A stretch of DNA of 18,648 nt. Source: Candidatus Methanophaga sp. GoMg3.2. Its GTDB lineage: Archaea > Halobacteriota > Syntropharchaeia > Alkanophagales > Methanospirareceae. Shown here one piece after another: positions 7,130-16,500 of this stretch. Location: positions 1 through 18,648 of the forward strand of contig QBUN01000408.1 in the NCBI GenBank assembly GCA_013180565.1, written 5' to 3'. The notes beneath the pieces are model-generated. The model worked only from the letters and a program-made list of their open reading frames with translations, was not told the origin of the DNA and did not search any database. Both the position numbers and the translations under genes were made by a program. Each line of letters opens with the position of its first letter. The first letter of the stretch is position 1.

Positions 7130-7178
7130 GAAAAAAGTAAATAAAAAATAAAAGAGAGAAAACTATGGAAATCCATAG
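7130..7178 (-). terminator. Hairpin plus T-rich tract ending the TRAM transcript
   Basis: Read on the minus strand, the hairpin CTATGGA/TCCATAG (7178-7163) is followed by a long T-rich tract (7162-7130) with several T4-T6 runs. This is a good terminator for the TRAM gene, whose stop is about 40 bp upstream. A second short inverted repeat, TCTAG/CTAGA, lies at 7187-7202. On the plus strand the hairpin has no T-run after it, so it is a weaker candidate for the dinB operon. Confidence 0.65.
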
Positions 7179-7216
7179 CTTTGAGATCTAGTATATCCTA
7201 GAAGCATAAGTGACTT

Positions 7217-7429
7217 TCACTCCGTAACTACTTCTCCAAATCCAACTCTCCTCGATACTTTCGATATCCGTATTTTTACATTATCGCCTTTCTTCGTGTT
7301 TGGCACAAAGACCACAAAACCTTCTACACGCGCTATTCCATCCCCTTCTCTACCTACATCCTCTATCGATACGTCGTAGCTATCTCCAACGTTTAAGGGG
7401 GCATTTATATCCCTTCTTTCTCCACTCAT
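7217..7429 (-). CDS. TRAM-domain RNA-binding protein
   Basis: A 70-residue protein consisting almost entirely of one TRAM domain, the small beta-barrel also found in TrmA/MiaB-type RNA-modifying enzymes. Characteristic elements are G-D-x-Y-D-V-x-I-E-D-V-G-R-E-G-D-G-I-A-R-V-E-G-F, split around residues 16-38, then V-V-F-V-P-N-T-K-K-G-D near 39-49 and a terminal V-G-F-G-E-V-V. Stand-alone TRAM proteins are common in methanogens and haloarchaea and some have been described as RNA chaperones related to cold response. ATG 7429 has a strong GGAGGAT Shine-Dalgarno (7445-7439). It is monocistronic with its own promoter, a leader of about 95 nt and its own terminator, and sits where EF-2/EF-1alpha genes often follow uS7. 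An RNA chaperone role is family inference. Confidence 0.9.
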   Translation of the reverse strand: MSGERRDINAPLNVGDSYDVSIEDVGREGDGIARVEGFVVFVPNTKKGDNVKIRISKVSRRVGFGEVVTE

Positions 7430-7543
7430 AACTTACAAATCCTCCGTTTTTTTTATTTCCTATTTCGTGATGCCGCAAAAAATCGCTTCCTATAATAGAA
7501 AAGTCGCTTCATTGCCACATCACTTAAATATCTATATTCCTTT

Positions 7544-7555
7544 CTTATATAAAAA
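7544..7555 (-). promoter_or_regulatory. TATA box for the TRAM gene
   Basis: On the minus strand TTTTTATATAAG matches the archaeal TATA consensus closely. Transcription would start about 25 bp downstream, near 7520-7528, leaving a ~95-nt leader before ATG 7429. That leader holds two similar segments, GAAGCGACTTTT and GAAGCGATTTTT (complements of about 7481-7489 and 7501-7510), and a strong Shine-Dalgarno. Confidence 0.6.
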
Positions 7556-7574
7556 GGATACAACCTATTCAACC

Positions 7575-7599
7575 AAAAATTACTTCATAGTAAAGTAAT
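7575..7599 (-). terminator. Terminator of the rpo/rps operon after uS7
   Basis: On the minus strand a 7-bp stem ATTACTT/AAGTAAT with a 7-nt loop (7599-7579) is followed by a T-run (to 7575). It lies about 25 bp after the uS7 stop codon and upstream of the TRAM promoter. It cleanly separates the long operon from the TRAM transcript. Confidence 0.65.
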
Positions 7600-7624
7600 C
7601 TTGCGATTACAAAAGCTACGTCTT

Positions 7625-8197
7625 TTACCTCGCCGCTCTTGCTACCCGCTCTTTCTCCTCCTTCTTACCTATCGAGTGGCACTTAGCATTACGCGAAGCA
7701 GCTATTAGCTCATCTGCAAGACACCGCGCCATACTCCTCTTACTCTTGAATGCACATTTCTGTGCGCCTTGCACGATGAACCGCAGCGCATGCTCTACTC
7801 GCCTTTGCGATGACACGTCTACCGCTTTGGGCACTAATATCCCTCCAAATCTCAGTCTGATTGTTTCCTCCATCGGGCCCGCATTCTGGATTGCATCCAC
7901 GAACACCTGAGTGGGATTCTTTTTCGTATCCTGGTATACCAACTCAAAGGCATTTTTAACAATTTTGTACGTTTTTTGTTTCTGCCCCGTGTTCTTTTCC
8001 CTTCGCATTAATTTGTTAATAAGTAGTTCTACCACGCAGACCTTCGACTCGTAAGACTGTTTCGCATGTCTACCACCAGTATGCAAGGCCGACACGGGCT
8101 GGAGATGGATATGCTTCTCTATGCCTATGTCCACTACCGCCACGTCTGAAATAGGCCATTCGTCAAATATCTTGTCAAAATGCAGCTCTGTTTGCAT
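7625..8197 (-). CDS. rpsG: 30S ribosomal protein uS7
   Basis: A 190-residue archaeal uS7, which nucleates assembly of the 30S head by binding the 3' major domain of 16S rRNA and lines the E site. Recognisable motifs include H-T-G-G-R-H-A-K near 39-46, F-V-D-A-I-Q-N-A-G-P-M-E-E-T near 98-111 and V-D-V-S-S-Q-R-R-V near 126-134. The basic C-terminal part (R-S-M-A-R-C-L-A-D-E-L) and length are typical for archaea. I chose ATG 8197 over GTG 8206 because GAGGTGAT (8209-8202) lies 4 nt before the ATG and swallows the GTG. The same site contains the TGA of uS12, so the two are probably translationally coupled. It is the last gene of the operon. Confidence 0.96.
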   Translation of the reverse strand: MQTELHFDKIFDEWPISDVAVVDIGIEKHIHLQPVSALHTGGRHAKQSYESKVCVVELLINKLMRREKNTGQKQKTYKIVKNAFELVYQDTKKNPTQVFVDAIQNAGPMEETIRLRFGGILVPKAVDVSSQRRVEHALRFIVQGAQKCAFKSKRSMARCLADELIAASRNAKCHSIGKKEEKERVARAAR

Positions 8198-8202
8198 TAC
8201 AA

Positions 8203-8631
8203 TCACCTCAGAATCTTCTCCTTTCTGCCTTTTACCAATTCGCGTAATGAAATATCATTTACCGCTATCACTTTATACCTTACACCTGCGAGGTCACCAT
8301 AGGATTTGCCTTTACTACCGCCTATCCCCTCTATCAATACCTCATCATGCTCATCTATAAACTTTATTGCACCATCACCGGGGCAAAAAGAAGTCACCTG
8401 CTTACCATTTTTTATTAACTGTACACGAACACATTTTCTTATCCCCGAGTTCGGCTGTTTCGCTTCTATTCCCACTTTTTCCAGGACGATAGCCCGGGCC
8501 ATGTGCGATCCTTCTAAAGGATCTCTCTTTTTAGAAGATTTAAACGCTCTTCGTACATAGTCTGGACTCGCCCACCTGAACTTCTCTCGCCTCTTTTTCA
8601 CCTTCCGCGCTGCATGTATCCCTCTTCCCAT
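8203..8631 (-). CDS. rpsL: 30S ribosomal protein uS12
   Basis: A 142-residue archaeal uS12, part of the decoding centre of the small subunit. It carries the decoding loop [13 protein letters not shown] near 58-70 and [16 protein letters not shown] near 83-98. A glycine replaces the more usual alanine in P-N-S-A. The basic N-terminus (G-R-G-I-H-A-A-R-K) is normal for archaea. ATG 8631 is preceded by GGAG at about 9 nt. The 56-bp gap upstream is the longest between the last four ribosomal/nusA genes and contains AATAATATAAATTG, a possible internal TATA box. An extra promoter for uS12-uS7 is therefore plausible. Confidence 0.97.
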   Translation of the reverse strand: MGRGIHAARKVKKRREKFRWASPDYVRRAFKSSKKRDPLEGSHMARAIVLEKVGIEAKQPNSGIRKCVRVQLIKNGKQVTSFCPGDGAIKFIDEHDEVLIEGIGGSKGKSYGDLAGVRYKVIAVNDISLRELVKGRKEKILR

Positions 8632-8687
8632 ACCTTTTTACTCCACAAAGAATTTAATTCTTATTGATTCTTTCAATTTATATTATT

Positions 8688-9119
8688 TTATTTTATTACC
8701 ACGTCATCTATACCCAGATTTCTTTTCACCAGCAATTTTACCTTTTTTATTCGCTCGCCATTTTTCCCTATTGCAATTCCCTTCTGTTTTGTGAGAACCG
8801 CCACGTATGCACAGCTTTTGCCGTCATCATCTGTCAGCAGCTCAACACTCTTTATTTCCGCAGGGCGAAACAGATTCTCTATGAATTCCTTTGCATCTGT
8901 GGAATGTTCCACAACCTCTATATCCTTCCTTATCATGTCCTTTACCTTAGTTATGTTCGAGCCACCTTTACCAATAGCTAAACCCATATCACCTTTTTTC
9001 ACCACTAATATTACCTTATTTGCTTCGCTATTCACCACGCAATCTTTGACTCCCGCGCCTGTAATACTCTCGAATATCCCTATATACCTTATCCCCTCAG
9101 TGTCCAATTTTACGGTCAG
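8688..9119 (-). CDS. nusA: NusA-like transcription factor with two KH domains
   Basis: A ~143-residue archaeal NusA homologue, made of the two KH RNA-binding domains without the bacterial polymerase-binding N-domain or S1 domain. G-K-G-G-S-N-I and G-K-N-G-E-R-I are the two KH GxxG loops. It lies between eL30 and uS12, the conserved archaeal position. I start it at CTG 9119: AGGTGAT (9130-9124) lies 4 nt upstream, the same spacing as for uS7, and the protein then begins M-T-V-K-L-D-T-E-G-I-R-Y-I, which from memory resembles relatives. The first conventional start is TTG 9107, whose Shine-Dalgarno would be 16 nt away. No ATG or GTG is available, as an in-frame TAA precedes CTG. The function in archaeal elongation/termination is not well defined. 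Confidence 0.9.
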   Translation of the reverse strand: MTVKLDTEGIRYIGIFESITGAGVKDCVVNSEANKVILVVKKGDMGLAIGKGGSNITKVKDMIRKDIEVVEHSTDAKEFIENLFRPAEIKSVELLTDDDGKSCAYVAVLTKQKGIAIGKNGERIKKVKLLVKRNLGIDDVVIK

Positions 9120-9123
9120 TTAA

Positions 9124-9130
9124 ATCACCT
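9124..9130 (-). promoter_or_regulatory. Shine-Dalgarno containing the eL30 stop codon
   Basis: AGGTGAT on the minus strand contains the TGA stop of eL30 (9127-9125) and lies 4 nt before CTG 9119. The uS12/uS7 junction has the same layout at 8209-8202. It supports translational coupling and the unusual CTG start of the NusA-like gene. Confidence 0.6.
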
Positions 9131-9508
9131 GTCCACATTTATCTCTTCCGTCTTTACATAATGAAAAACGTTAGAGGTCCTGAGTCCTAAAAGTTCTGAC
9201 TCGCCTGCATCTGTAATACACAAAGAAGCAATAGAATACGGTTTCCCACACGCAAGTCCAAGTTCAAGACTATTAGCAGGATATTTATAATAGATAACTT
9301 CTTCTGCCTCTCCACTATCAGCATCTTTAAATTTATCCCTCAGCTCTTCAGGACAGTTAGAAGCATAAATGACAAGTTTTGCTTCTTTCCTCTTGAGTGC
9401 TTTTACCGTCTCCTTCGCCCCTATTAACAGTTCACCACCATTTACAACCTTTTGTAATTCCCTATTCACATCTGCGAGCTCAGTCGAGCCTCTTTTTGTT
9501 TTCGCCAT
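9125..9508 (-). CDS. rpl30e: 50S ribosomal protein eL30
   Basis: A 127-residue protein of the L7Ae/L30e family in its standard archaeal place directly after the RNA polymerase subunit genes. The core L-I-G-A-K-E-T-V-K-A-L-K-R-K-E-A-K-L-V-I-Y-A-S-N-C-P is the family's RNA-contacting loop/helix, followed by the central strands (E-L-G-L-A-C-G-K-P) and A-S-L-C-I-T-D-A-G-E-S. The N-terminus is extended by about 15 residues and the C-terminus (L-R-T-S-N-V-F-H-Y-V-K-T-E-E) is somewhat longer than in the ~100-residue eL30 of other archaea. ATG 9508 lies 5 nt after the rpoA'' stop. It binds 23S rRNA; members of this fold recognise kink-turns. Confidence 0.92.
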   Translation of the reverse strand: MAKTKRGSTELADVNRELQKVVNGGELLIGAKETVKALKRKEAKLVIYASNCPEELRDKFKDADSGEAEEVIYYKYPANSLELGLACGKPYSIASLCITDAGESELLGLRTSNVFHYVKTEEINVDR

Positions 9509-9513
9509 TTTAT

Positions 9514-10851
9514 TTACTTCCTCGCAATTAATTCTATTGCACCCGTTCCTAATTTTATCGGTTGGCCCACAATCACATTCTCCGTGACACCTTTCAACGC
9601 GTCCGTTTCCCCATGCATAGCCGCCTCCAATAGGTTATCCACGGTGACCTCGAAAGCAGCTCTTGAAAGTACCGATGCTTTCTCCCCCGCTATTCCATGC
9701 CTTCCTATCTGCTTCACTACGCCATCCATTGTCATTGTATCTGCAATTAAGGTTATATGACGCGGATCCACATCCAAACCTTGTTCATCTAATGTGCTTG
9801 CCATCTCCTCTATTATTGCATTACGAGCAGCTTCTATGCCTAATACATCTGATATCTCATTTATGTTATTTGTTGTAGTTCTTCTGGAATCAACACCATC
9901 AACCTTAAGCACCTTTTTCAAGGCGGAACCCTCTGTATAAAGTACATACTCATCGCTAGGATCACGCCTCACCAAAGCCCGTTTTATCCCTTCTATTCCC
10001 TTCACCAGTGTGTTAGACACCTTAGCCTCAAGCCTCAGCAGATCGTGATATGACTTATCCTTCACATGTATTCTCAGCTTACCGTCTCCTACCACATCCA
10101 CGAGTAGGTCCGTACCTATGTCATTTATCGTCTGTTCTACTTCCTCGCTCATTATATATCTTCTTTCCAATTCCGTCGCATTTAACACGATCCACACGGA
10201 CATATCATCAATAGCAGCTTTTACCTCAGCTATATCCCGTATATATGTCTCTTCTATTTCCATCGCTATCTTTTCTGCCTTATTCCGCTCTGAGGCGAAT
10301 TCACTCACTAGCTTCACCTTCATCGTTGGTGTAGAAAGTTTCTTCCTCGCATCTACTATTTCTATTATCCGTGGCAGGCCGAGAGTGATGTATATGGCAC
10401 CCACACCAGCATAGTGGAAAGTACGCATCGTCATCTGCGTCCCGGGCTCACCGATGGACTGTGCAGCCACTATCCCTACCGCTTCCCTAGGCTCCACCTG
10501 TGCTTCTTCATATTTCTGCTCAACCGCAGCCAAAATTGCATCCAGTTTCTCTTTACTCAGCTTTGTCTTTACCACTCTTAATTTCTGCCGCAATTCATTC
10601 TTTATCTTAACTGGTACTTTGATTTTATTCACTTCGCGTCCTATCCGACCCAGGTTTAATTCTTCACTTTCTACCTCTCGACCAAACATCAATATAATAT
10701 CATCTGCATAAGGTTGTCCTACCTGCATCTCCAACTGCTCTTCGATCTCAGTAGCTAGTTCTACTGAGATAAACTCTTCTTTTATTAGCTCTACTATCTC
10801 TCCGTCCACCCCGGATTTCTTCAGTTCTTCCGCCGCCGTCTTTAGCTCCAT
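9514..10851 (-). CDS. rpoA2: DNA-directed RNA polymerase subunit A''
   Basis: A 445-residue C-terminal part of the split largest subunit (equivalent to the C-terminal third of bacterial beta' / eukaryotic Rpb1). The trigger-loop region [20 protein letters not shown] lies near 126-145, followed by H-Y-A-G-V-G. The later [10 protein letters not shown] and [19 protein letters not shown] motifs form the jaw/cleft end. It has roughly 50 more N-terminal residues than the shortest archaeal A'' proteins. The gap to the A' stop is 6 nt, so the two halves are co-translated from one message. Together with A' it makes the catalytic large subunit. Confidence 0.97.
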   Translation of the reverse strand: MELKTAAEELKKSGVDGEIVELIKEEFISVELATEIEEQLEMQVGQPYADDIILMFGREVESEELNLGRIGREVNKIKVPVKIKNELRQKLRVVKTKLSKEKLDAILAAVEQKYEEAQVEPREAVGIVAAQSIGEPGTQMTMRTFHYAGVGAIYITLGLPRIIEIVDARKKLSTPTMKVKLVSEFASERNKAEKIAMEIEETYIRDIAEVKAAIDDMSVWIVLNATELERRYIMSEEVEQTINDIGTDLLVDVVGDGKLRIHVKDKSYHDLLRLEAKVSNTLVKGIEGIKRALVRRDPSDEYVLYTEGSALKKVLKVDGVDSRRTTTNNINEISDVLGIEAARNAIIEEMASTLDEQGLDVDPRHITLIADTMTMDGVVKQIGRHGIAGEKASVLSRAAFEVTVDNLLEAAMHGETDALKGVTENVIVGQPIKLGTGAIELIARK

Positions 10852-10857
10852 TGCTAT

Positions 10858-13527
10858 CTACGCCCCTACATCTTCTTCTACTATATCGCTTATTATTTCG
10901 TCAATGTCTACCACTTTACCACACTCACTTTTTGAAGGGTCCACGCCGTCATCACCATATTTAAATTGCACTACAGTCCCTCTTGTTTCTCTAACAGTCC
11001 CGTCATTCTTCACTTCGAGGTCTTGTAAAGCATTGATAAGTCGTCTCTGGAAATATCCACTCTGAGATGTCCGGACTGCTGTATCAACCAATGCTTCTCT
11101 ACCTCCAACTGCATGTAGGAAGTATTCGGTTGCTGTCAAGCCATCTTTAAAAGAAGCCCTAACAAAGCCATGAGCCTCTGCACGGCGGTCACCGGATTTA
11201 AAGTGGGGTAGCGTTCTACCTTGATAGCCTCTATTTATCCTTTCACCCCTAACCGATTGTTGACCCACACATGCCGCCATTTGTGTTAGATTGAGCATAG
11301 AGCCCCTTGCACCCGATTTTGCCATGAGCACAGCCGCGTTTTCTATGCCTAGATACCGCTCTGCTATATCACCGGCATCATCTCTCGCACGGCCAAGTTC
11401 CTGCATGATCAATAGTTCCAGAGTCTCTTCCAAACTCCGCCCGGGCAAAGCTTCCAGCTCTTCTGCATCATACGCCCTTATCAACTCTTCGACTTTGTGC
11501 TCAGCTGCATACACTGCCTCTTCTCTTATTTGCACCTTCCCTTCCTTTGGTATGTCCTCATCACTTATACCAAAGCTGAAACCTGATTGTTTAATACAAT
11601 TAATAGCAAGTCGGGCAGCGTCATTTATAAACTTTTTCGATTCGTCTTCACCGTATAGCCGGAAAATCTGCTCAATTATTTTTCCTTTGAACGATCCAAT
11701 TGCCATTTCATCTATCACACCGCATACTAAATTCCCTTCCTTTATCACAACATATGCCTCTCGTGGGCAGTTTTCTTTCTTGCATTTCTCGCCTCGCTCT
11801 ATACACTTCTCGCATACCACGCCCCGGAATTGTAGATCCATTTGCTTTGGTAGTATCCTACCAAATAATTGTTTCCCTGTCCAATAAGGGACTTGAATGC
11901 TGGAAGAGGACTCAAAAGTTCCCGCCGGCTCACCCAAGTCATGAATATTTATTCTATGCAACATATCCTGCGCTTTTTCCTTCTCAAACCGCTTCTCACC
12001 CCACGTGAGTATAAAGAGACCGGTTATGTAATCATGGATACCGCCTATGATAGGTCTGCCAAATCTGGGTGACATTATGTTTCGCTTCACAGCCATAAGA
12101 ATCTTTGCCTCCGCTCTCGCTTCCTCTGTTTGTAGCACATGCATGTTCATCTCGTCACCATCATAATCTGCATTGTAGGGTGGGCAAACAGTAGGATTCA
12201 ACCTGAAAGTCCTACCGGGCATTACCCGCACATAATGCGCCATTATGCTCAATCTGTGCAGCGATGGCTGTCTGTTGAATAACACGATGTCACCATCCTG
12301 GAGATGTCGTTCTACCTTCCATCCGACACCCAACTCCTCTGCTAAAAGCTCGTGATTTGTTTCTGTTACTTTTACCTTTTTATCATCCGATCTTCTCACA
12401 TAATTTGCACCCGGATGTTCACTCCCCCTTTTCAAAGTCTCTCGTATCGCCTCAAGGTTTCTTTCTGTTACGTTAACATTAATTGTTAATTCCTTCGCTA
12501 TGTCTTTAGGCACGCCAACTTCGTCTATTTCAATCTCGGGATCGGGAGATATAACCGTTCGAGCGGAGAAATTTACCCTTTTCCCCGATAGAGAGCCTCT
12601 AAATCTACCTTCCTTACCTTTTAATCGCTGTGTCATCGTCTTAAGGGGCCTACCACTCCGGTGCCTCGCTGGAGGGATACTAGGGATTTCGTTATTGAAA
12701 TAGGTACTTATGTGATACTGAAGAAGTTCCCATAGGTCCTCTATTATCAACTGCGGTGCGCCCGCATCCCGATTTTCCATGAATCTTTGATTTATCCTTA
12801 TTATATCTACCAATTTATGGGTAAGGTCATCTTCGCTGCGCTGTCCGCTTTCTAACGTAATTGAAGGTCTAGCAGTTACAGGTGGGACTGGCAACACAGT
12901 GATGATCATCCATTCAGGGCGTGCATTTTTGGGATCCATACCAAAAAGAGGGATATCCTCGTCAGGTATTTTCTCAAGTCGCTCTCTCACATCGGTAGGC
13001 ATCAATCTGCGTTCTTTATCCTCTTTGTCTATTTCTATATAGCCGGTGGGTTTGTCATATTTTATGCGCTTCTGGATTTCATCACAAAAGGGGCATACAT
13101 CATTTTTCGCCGCTTCCTTAAATACCAACTTCACTACATCGCCCACATCGGCTTGCCTCTCTTTCTGTTGCTCTATACCGTCTAAAAACTTCGCCCTAGC
13201 TTCTTCTCCCAGCAGAACCTTGCCACAGCGCCTGCATGTTGCCGCGAGCATCCGGTATATCATTTTAGCATATCCGACGTGAATAATAGGAGCTGCAAGC
13301 TCGATATGCCCAAAATGCCCTGGACATTCACCCATTCGACCACCACAAGTCTTACATCTTAACCCAGGATCAATGACCCCTATCCGCTGGTTAACCAGAC
13401 CCAGCTCTATCGGGAAACCATCTTCACCGTATGTATCCGGAGTTATAATCTTCGATGCACTCATCTTCCTTATCTCTTTTGGTGATAGTAGCCCAAATTT
13501 TATCCCTTTTATCCGTTTTAGCCTCAT
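10858..13527 (-). CDS. rpoA1: DNA-directed RNA polymerase subunit A'
   Basis: An 889-residue N-terminal two-thirds of the split largest subunit. The clamp zinc site C-x2-C-x6-C-x2-H is at C58, C61, C68, H71, and a second zinc site uses C98, C101 and C145, C148. G-R-F-R-G-S-L-S-G-K-R-V-N-F-S-A-R-T-V-I (308-327) and F-N-R-Q-P-S-L-H-R (417-425) are core motifs. The catalytic Mg site is N-A-D-Y-D-G-D (452-458): all three aspartates are present, but Tyr455 replaces the nearly universal Phe. The bridge helix region (G-G-R-E-A-L-V-D-T-A-V) is near the C-terminus. ATG 13527 starts one base after the rpoB stop codon, so the genes are tightly coupled. Confidence 0.98.
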   Translation of the reverse strand: MRLKRIKGIKFGLLSPKEIRKMSASKIITPDTYGEDGFPIELGLVNQRIGVIDPGLRCKTCGGRMGECPGHFGHIELAAPIIHVGYAKMIYRMLAATCRRCGKVLLGEEARAKFLDGIEQQKERQADVGDVVKLVFKEAAKNDVCPFCDEIQKRIKYDKPTGYIEIDKEDKERRLMPTDVRERLEKIPDEDIPLFGMDPKNARPEWMIITVLPVPPVTARPSITLESGQRSEDDLTHKLVDIIRINQRFMENRDAGAPQLIIEDLWELLQYHISTYFNNEIPSIPPARHRSGRPLKTMTQRLKGKEGRFRGSLSGKRVNFSARTVISPDPEIEIDEVGVPKDIAKELTINVNVTERNLEAIRETLKRGSEHPGANYVRRSDDKKVKVTETNHELLAEELGVGWKVERHLQDGDIVLFNRQPSLHRLSIMAHYVRVMPGRTFRLNPTVCPPYNADYDGDEMNMHVLQTEEARAEAKILMAVKRNIMSPRFGRPIIGGIHDYITGLFILTWGEKRFEKEKAQDMLHRINIHDLGEPAGTFESSSSIQVPYWTGKQLFGRILPKQMDLQFRGVVCEKCIERGEKCKKENCPREAYVVIKEGNLVCGVIDEMAIGSFKGKIIEQIFRLYGEDESKKFINDAARLAINCIKQSGFSFGISDEDIPKEGKVQIREEAVYAAEHKVEELIRAYDAEELEALPGRSLEETLELLIMQELGRARDDAGDIAERYLGIENAAVLMAKSGARGSMLNLTQMAACVGQQSVRGERINRGYQGRTLPHFKSGDRRAEAHGFVRASFKDGLTATEYFLHAVGGREALVDTAVRTSQSGYFQRRLINALQDLEVKNDGTVRETRGTVVQFKYGDDGVDPSKSECGKVVDIDEIISDIVEEDVGA

Positions 13528-13528
13528 T

Positions 13529-16500
13529 TCAGACCGCCTCCTCTAATTCCAATCTTGGTGCTATACCCAGTGCTTTCATCTCATCCAGAAGCAGTTTAAA
13601 TGCATAACTCATCTCCACCGGATATATGTCCGTATCGGCACCACAATTCGGGCAATATGAAGATCCTGTTTTCATATCTCGGCAGGCAATCATGCCACAA
13701 TTTCCACAGACCAGCTCAACAACTCGATCTGATTCATTCAACAACCGATCCTTCAGCGCTATTGCTGCCCCATACCCAATAAGAACATCTCTTTCCATCT
13801 CACCGAAACGGAGTCCCCCTTCTCTTGCTTTACCTTCCGTCGGTTGTCGTGTCAATATTTGCACTGGACCTCTCGCACGTGCATGCATCTTTGCCGATAC
13901 CAGATGATATAACTTCTGATAATATACCACACCTACAAAGACATCAGCATCTATTTTAGTGCCTTTTAGTCCATCCCACATCGTTTCTCTACCCGTATCT
14001 GAGAACCCAGCACGTACAAGTGCATTCCTTAAGTCCACTTCCTTCTCGCCGGAAAAAGCAGAGCCATCTATACATCGCCCCTCTAAAGCGCCCACCTTTC
14101 CGCCTATCATCTCTAGCACATGTCCTACGGTCATCCTTGATGGTATGGCATGAGGATTTATAATCATATCAGGAATGATTCCCCCTTCAGTAAAAGGCAT
14201 GTCTTCAGGATGTGCAATCAACCCGATAACGCCCTTCTGGCCATGTCGTGATGCGAATTTATCACCAACCTCTGGAACCTTCTGATCCCGAACAGCAACT
14301 TTAACCAGACGTCTATTGCTACTTGATTCCATGAGCACCACAGAATCCACCCTGCCACGTTCGTTGGCACGAGTGCAAATAGAAGTGTCCCTCCTTTCTA
14401 AAGGACTTAAAAGCTCCGTAGTCTCTTCCAAGAACCTTGGTGGACTTGTCTTTCCGATTAACACATCATTTGGCAACACTTCCACTTCTGAATTTATTAT
14501 GCCCGCATCGTCAAGTTGTTGATACGCTTCATGACTTCTAACCCCTACAATCTCTACATCGGGTATCTCAAATATATCTTCTTCACCACCAGGATACCGC
14601 CGCTCCTCACCTTCATACGTTCTGAAGAAATGACTCCTACCCAACCCACGATCTATGGCAGCTTGATTCAAAATCAACGCATCTTCCATATTATACCCTT
14701 CGTAACTTAAAACCGCAACGACGAAGTTCTGCCCTGCAGGCCTCCGGCCATGCTGAATAAGGGCTGCAGTTCTTGTTGTTACTAGCGGTTTTTGCGGGGA
14801 ATGCAAAAGATGCGTTCTGGTGTCGGCACGGGTTTTATAATTCGCAGTCGAAAGCCCCAAAGATTGCTTCAGCATGGCACAACCCATTGTATTACGTGGT
14901 GATGAATTGTGGTCGGGATAAGGAATCAACCCGGCAACAATGCCTAAGATCAATGAAGGATCCATTTCTAAATGCGTATATTCATTCCCTCCTTCTTTTG
15001 TCAAATCGGATTCATTTAATGCTATAAGCGCATTCTCTTCCTCCTCGGCATCTAAATATTCTATCACACCCACACTCACTAAGTCATCAAAGTTCATCTC
15101 ACCTTTTCTCAGTTTCTCGATCTGTGATTCTGTAACCAGAGGTGTTCTATTCTCGACCACCATAACGGGTCTTCTTGCTCTCCCCCTATCAGAATTTATT
15201 ATTATGTCACTCTGGTCCTTGTAATAGGCAATGTTTACCTGCGTTGATATTTCATCGCTTCTCCTCTTCTTCCTCACCGCATCCACAAATATCTCTGGCT
15301 CCGTAGAGAAGCCAATGAAATCACCATTCAGGAACACACGAGTCCTACTTTCAGCACTTACTTCCAAAGAGCGAGCAGGTGGAATAGCACCAAGTTCATA
15401 TAAAATGTCTTTAAAGCTCTTCTCGTCTTCGCCCACGGATATTTCAACCATCTGCGAAAAATTCTTTACCAAGCCGCAATTAGGACCTTCCGGTGTCTCG
15501 CTAGGGCAAATTTTCCCCCATTGCGTGGGATGTAAGTCACGAGCTTCAAAATGAGGTTGAGATCGCGATAACGGCGAAATTATCCTTCTAAGATGGCTTA
15601 AGGTGGCTATATAATTGCTCCGTTCCAATAACTGGGAAACTCCCGCTCTGCCACCTACCCAGTTCCCGGTTGCTAGTGCATGCACTATCCGTTCCGTGAG
15701 CACATCGGAACGAATAGCAGTAGCGATCTTTAGTTCTCGACTTCGCATATTTGCACGCTCCAATTGATATCGCATATCACGAGTGAGTTTTGTAAATGAT
15801 ACACGGAAAAGGTCTTCCACTAAATCACCTGCGAGTTTCAATCTTTTATTTGCGTAATGGTCTTTGTCACCCTCGCCTCTCTTACCAAGATAAAGCTCAT
15901 AACATGATTCTGCCATTCTCCCAATGAAATAGGCCTTTGCTATCTTGGTATCAAGATGTGGAAGGAAATAACGATCCAAGATGTAATTAACTCTCCTTTC
16001 TCGATACTCCCTTGCTTGCGTTGGTGCGATTTTACGGCCCAATTTCTCTATTGCTTCTTCCTGCGTATCCACATCGCACTCTTCTATGTTCTCTAGGACG
16101 TATTTTACTATTTGTGGGTCATCAGAGACGGCTTTTATTATCTCCTCATCACTTCCTAGCCCTAACGCACGTATAAGCGTCATAAACTGTATTTTACGCC
16201 CCACAGCAGGGAAAGAAACCTCAAGTATTCCCTTTTTACTTATTTCCACCCTTATTGGAACTCTAAAACCTTGGTTAAGCGAGAAAACTTTAGAAACAAC
16301 GCCTTTACTCCCATATTTCTCTTCGAAATTCACAAATATCCTGTTTGGTGCGAGATCTTCCAGCGTAATTATTACATGCTCTGAACCATTTATGATGAAA
16401 TATCCACCAGGATCAAGAGGATCTTCTCCTGCGTTGTTTTTCAACCAGTCTTCATATTCCTGCTCAGAAAGATCTTCGCCTAGTTTTTCCTGGATAACAT

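Noticed and set aside
8649..8661. Short inverted repeat AGAATT-T-AATTCT between nusA and uS12 as a terminator
   Set aside because: The loop would be one base and no T-run follows on the minus strand; it is probably chance in A/T-rich DNA.
11291..11887. Plus-strand ORF of 198 codons opposite rpoA'
   Set aside because: Antisense shadow of a highly conserved gene; Ser/Pro-rich translation with no domain.
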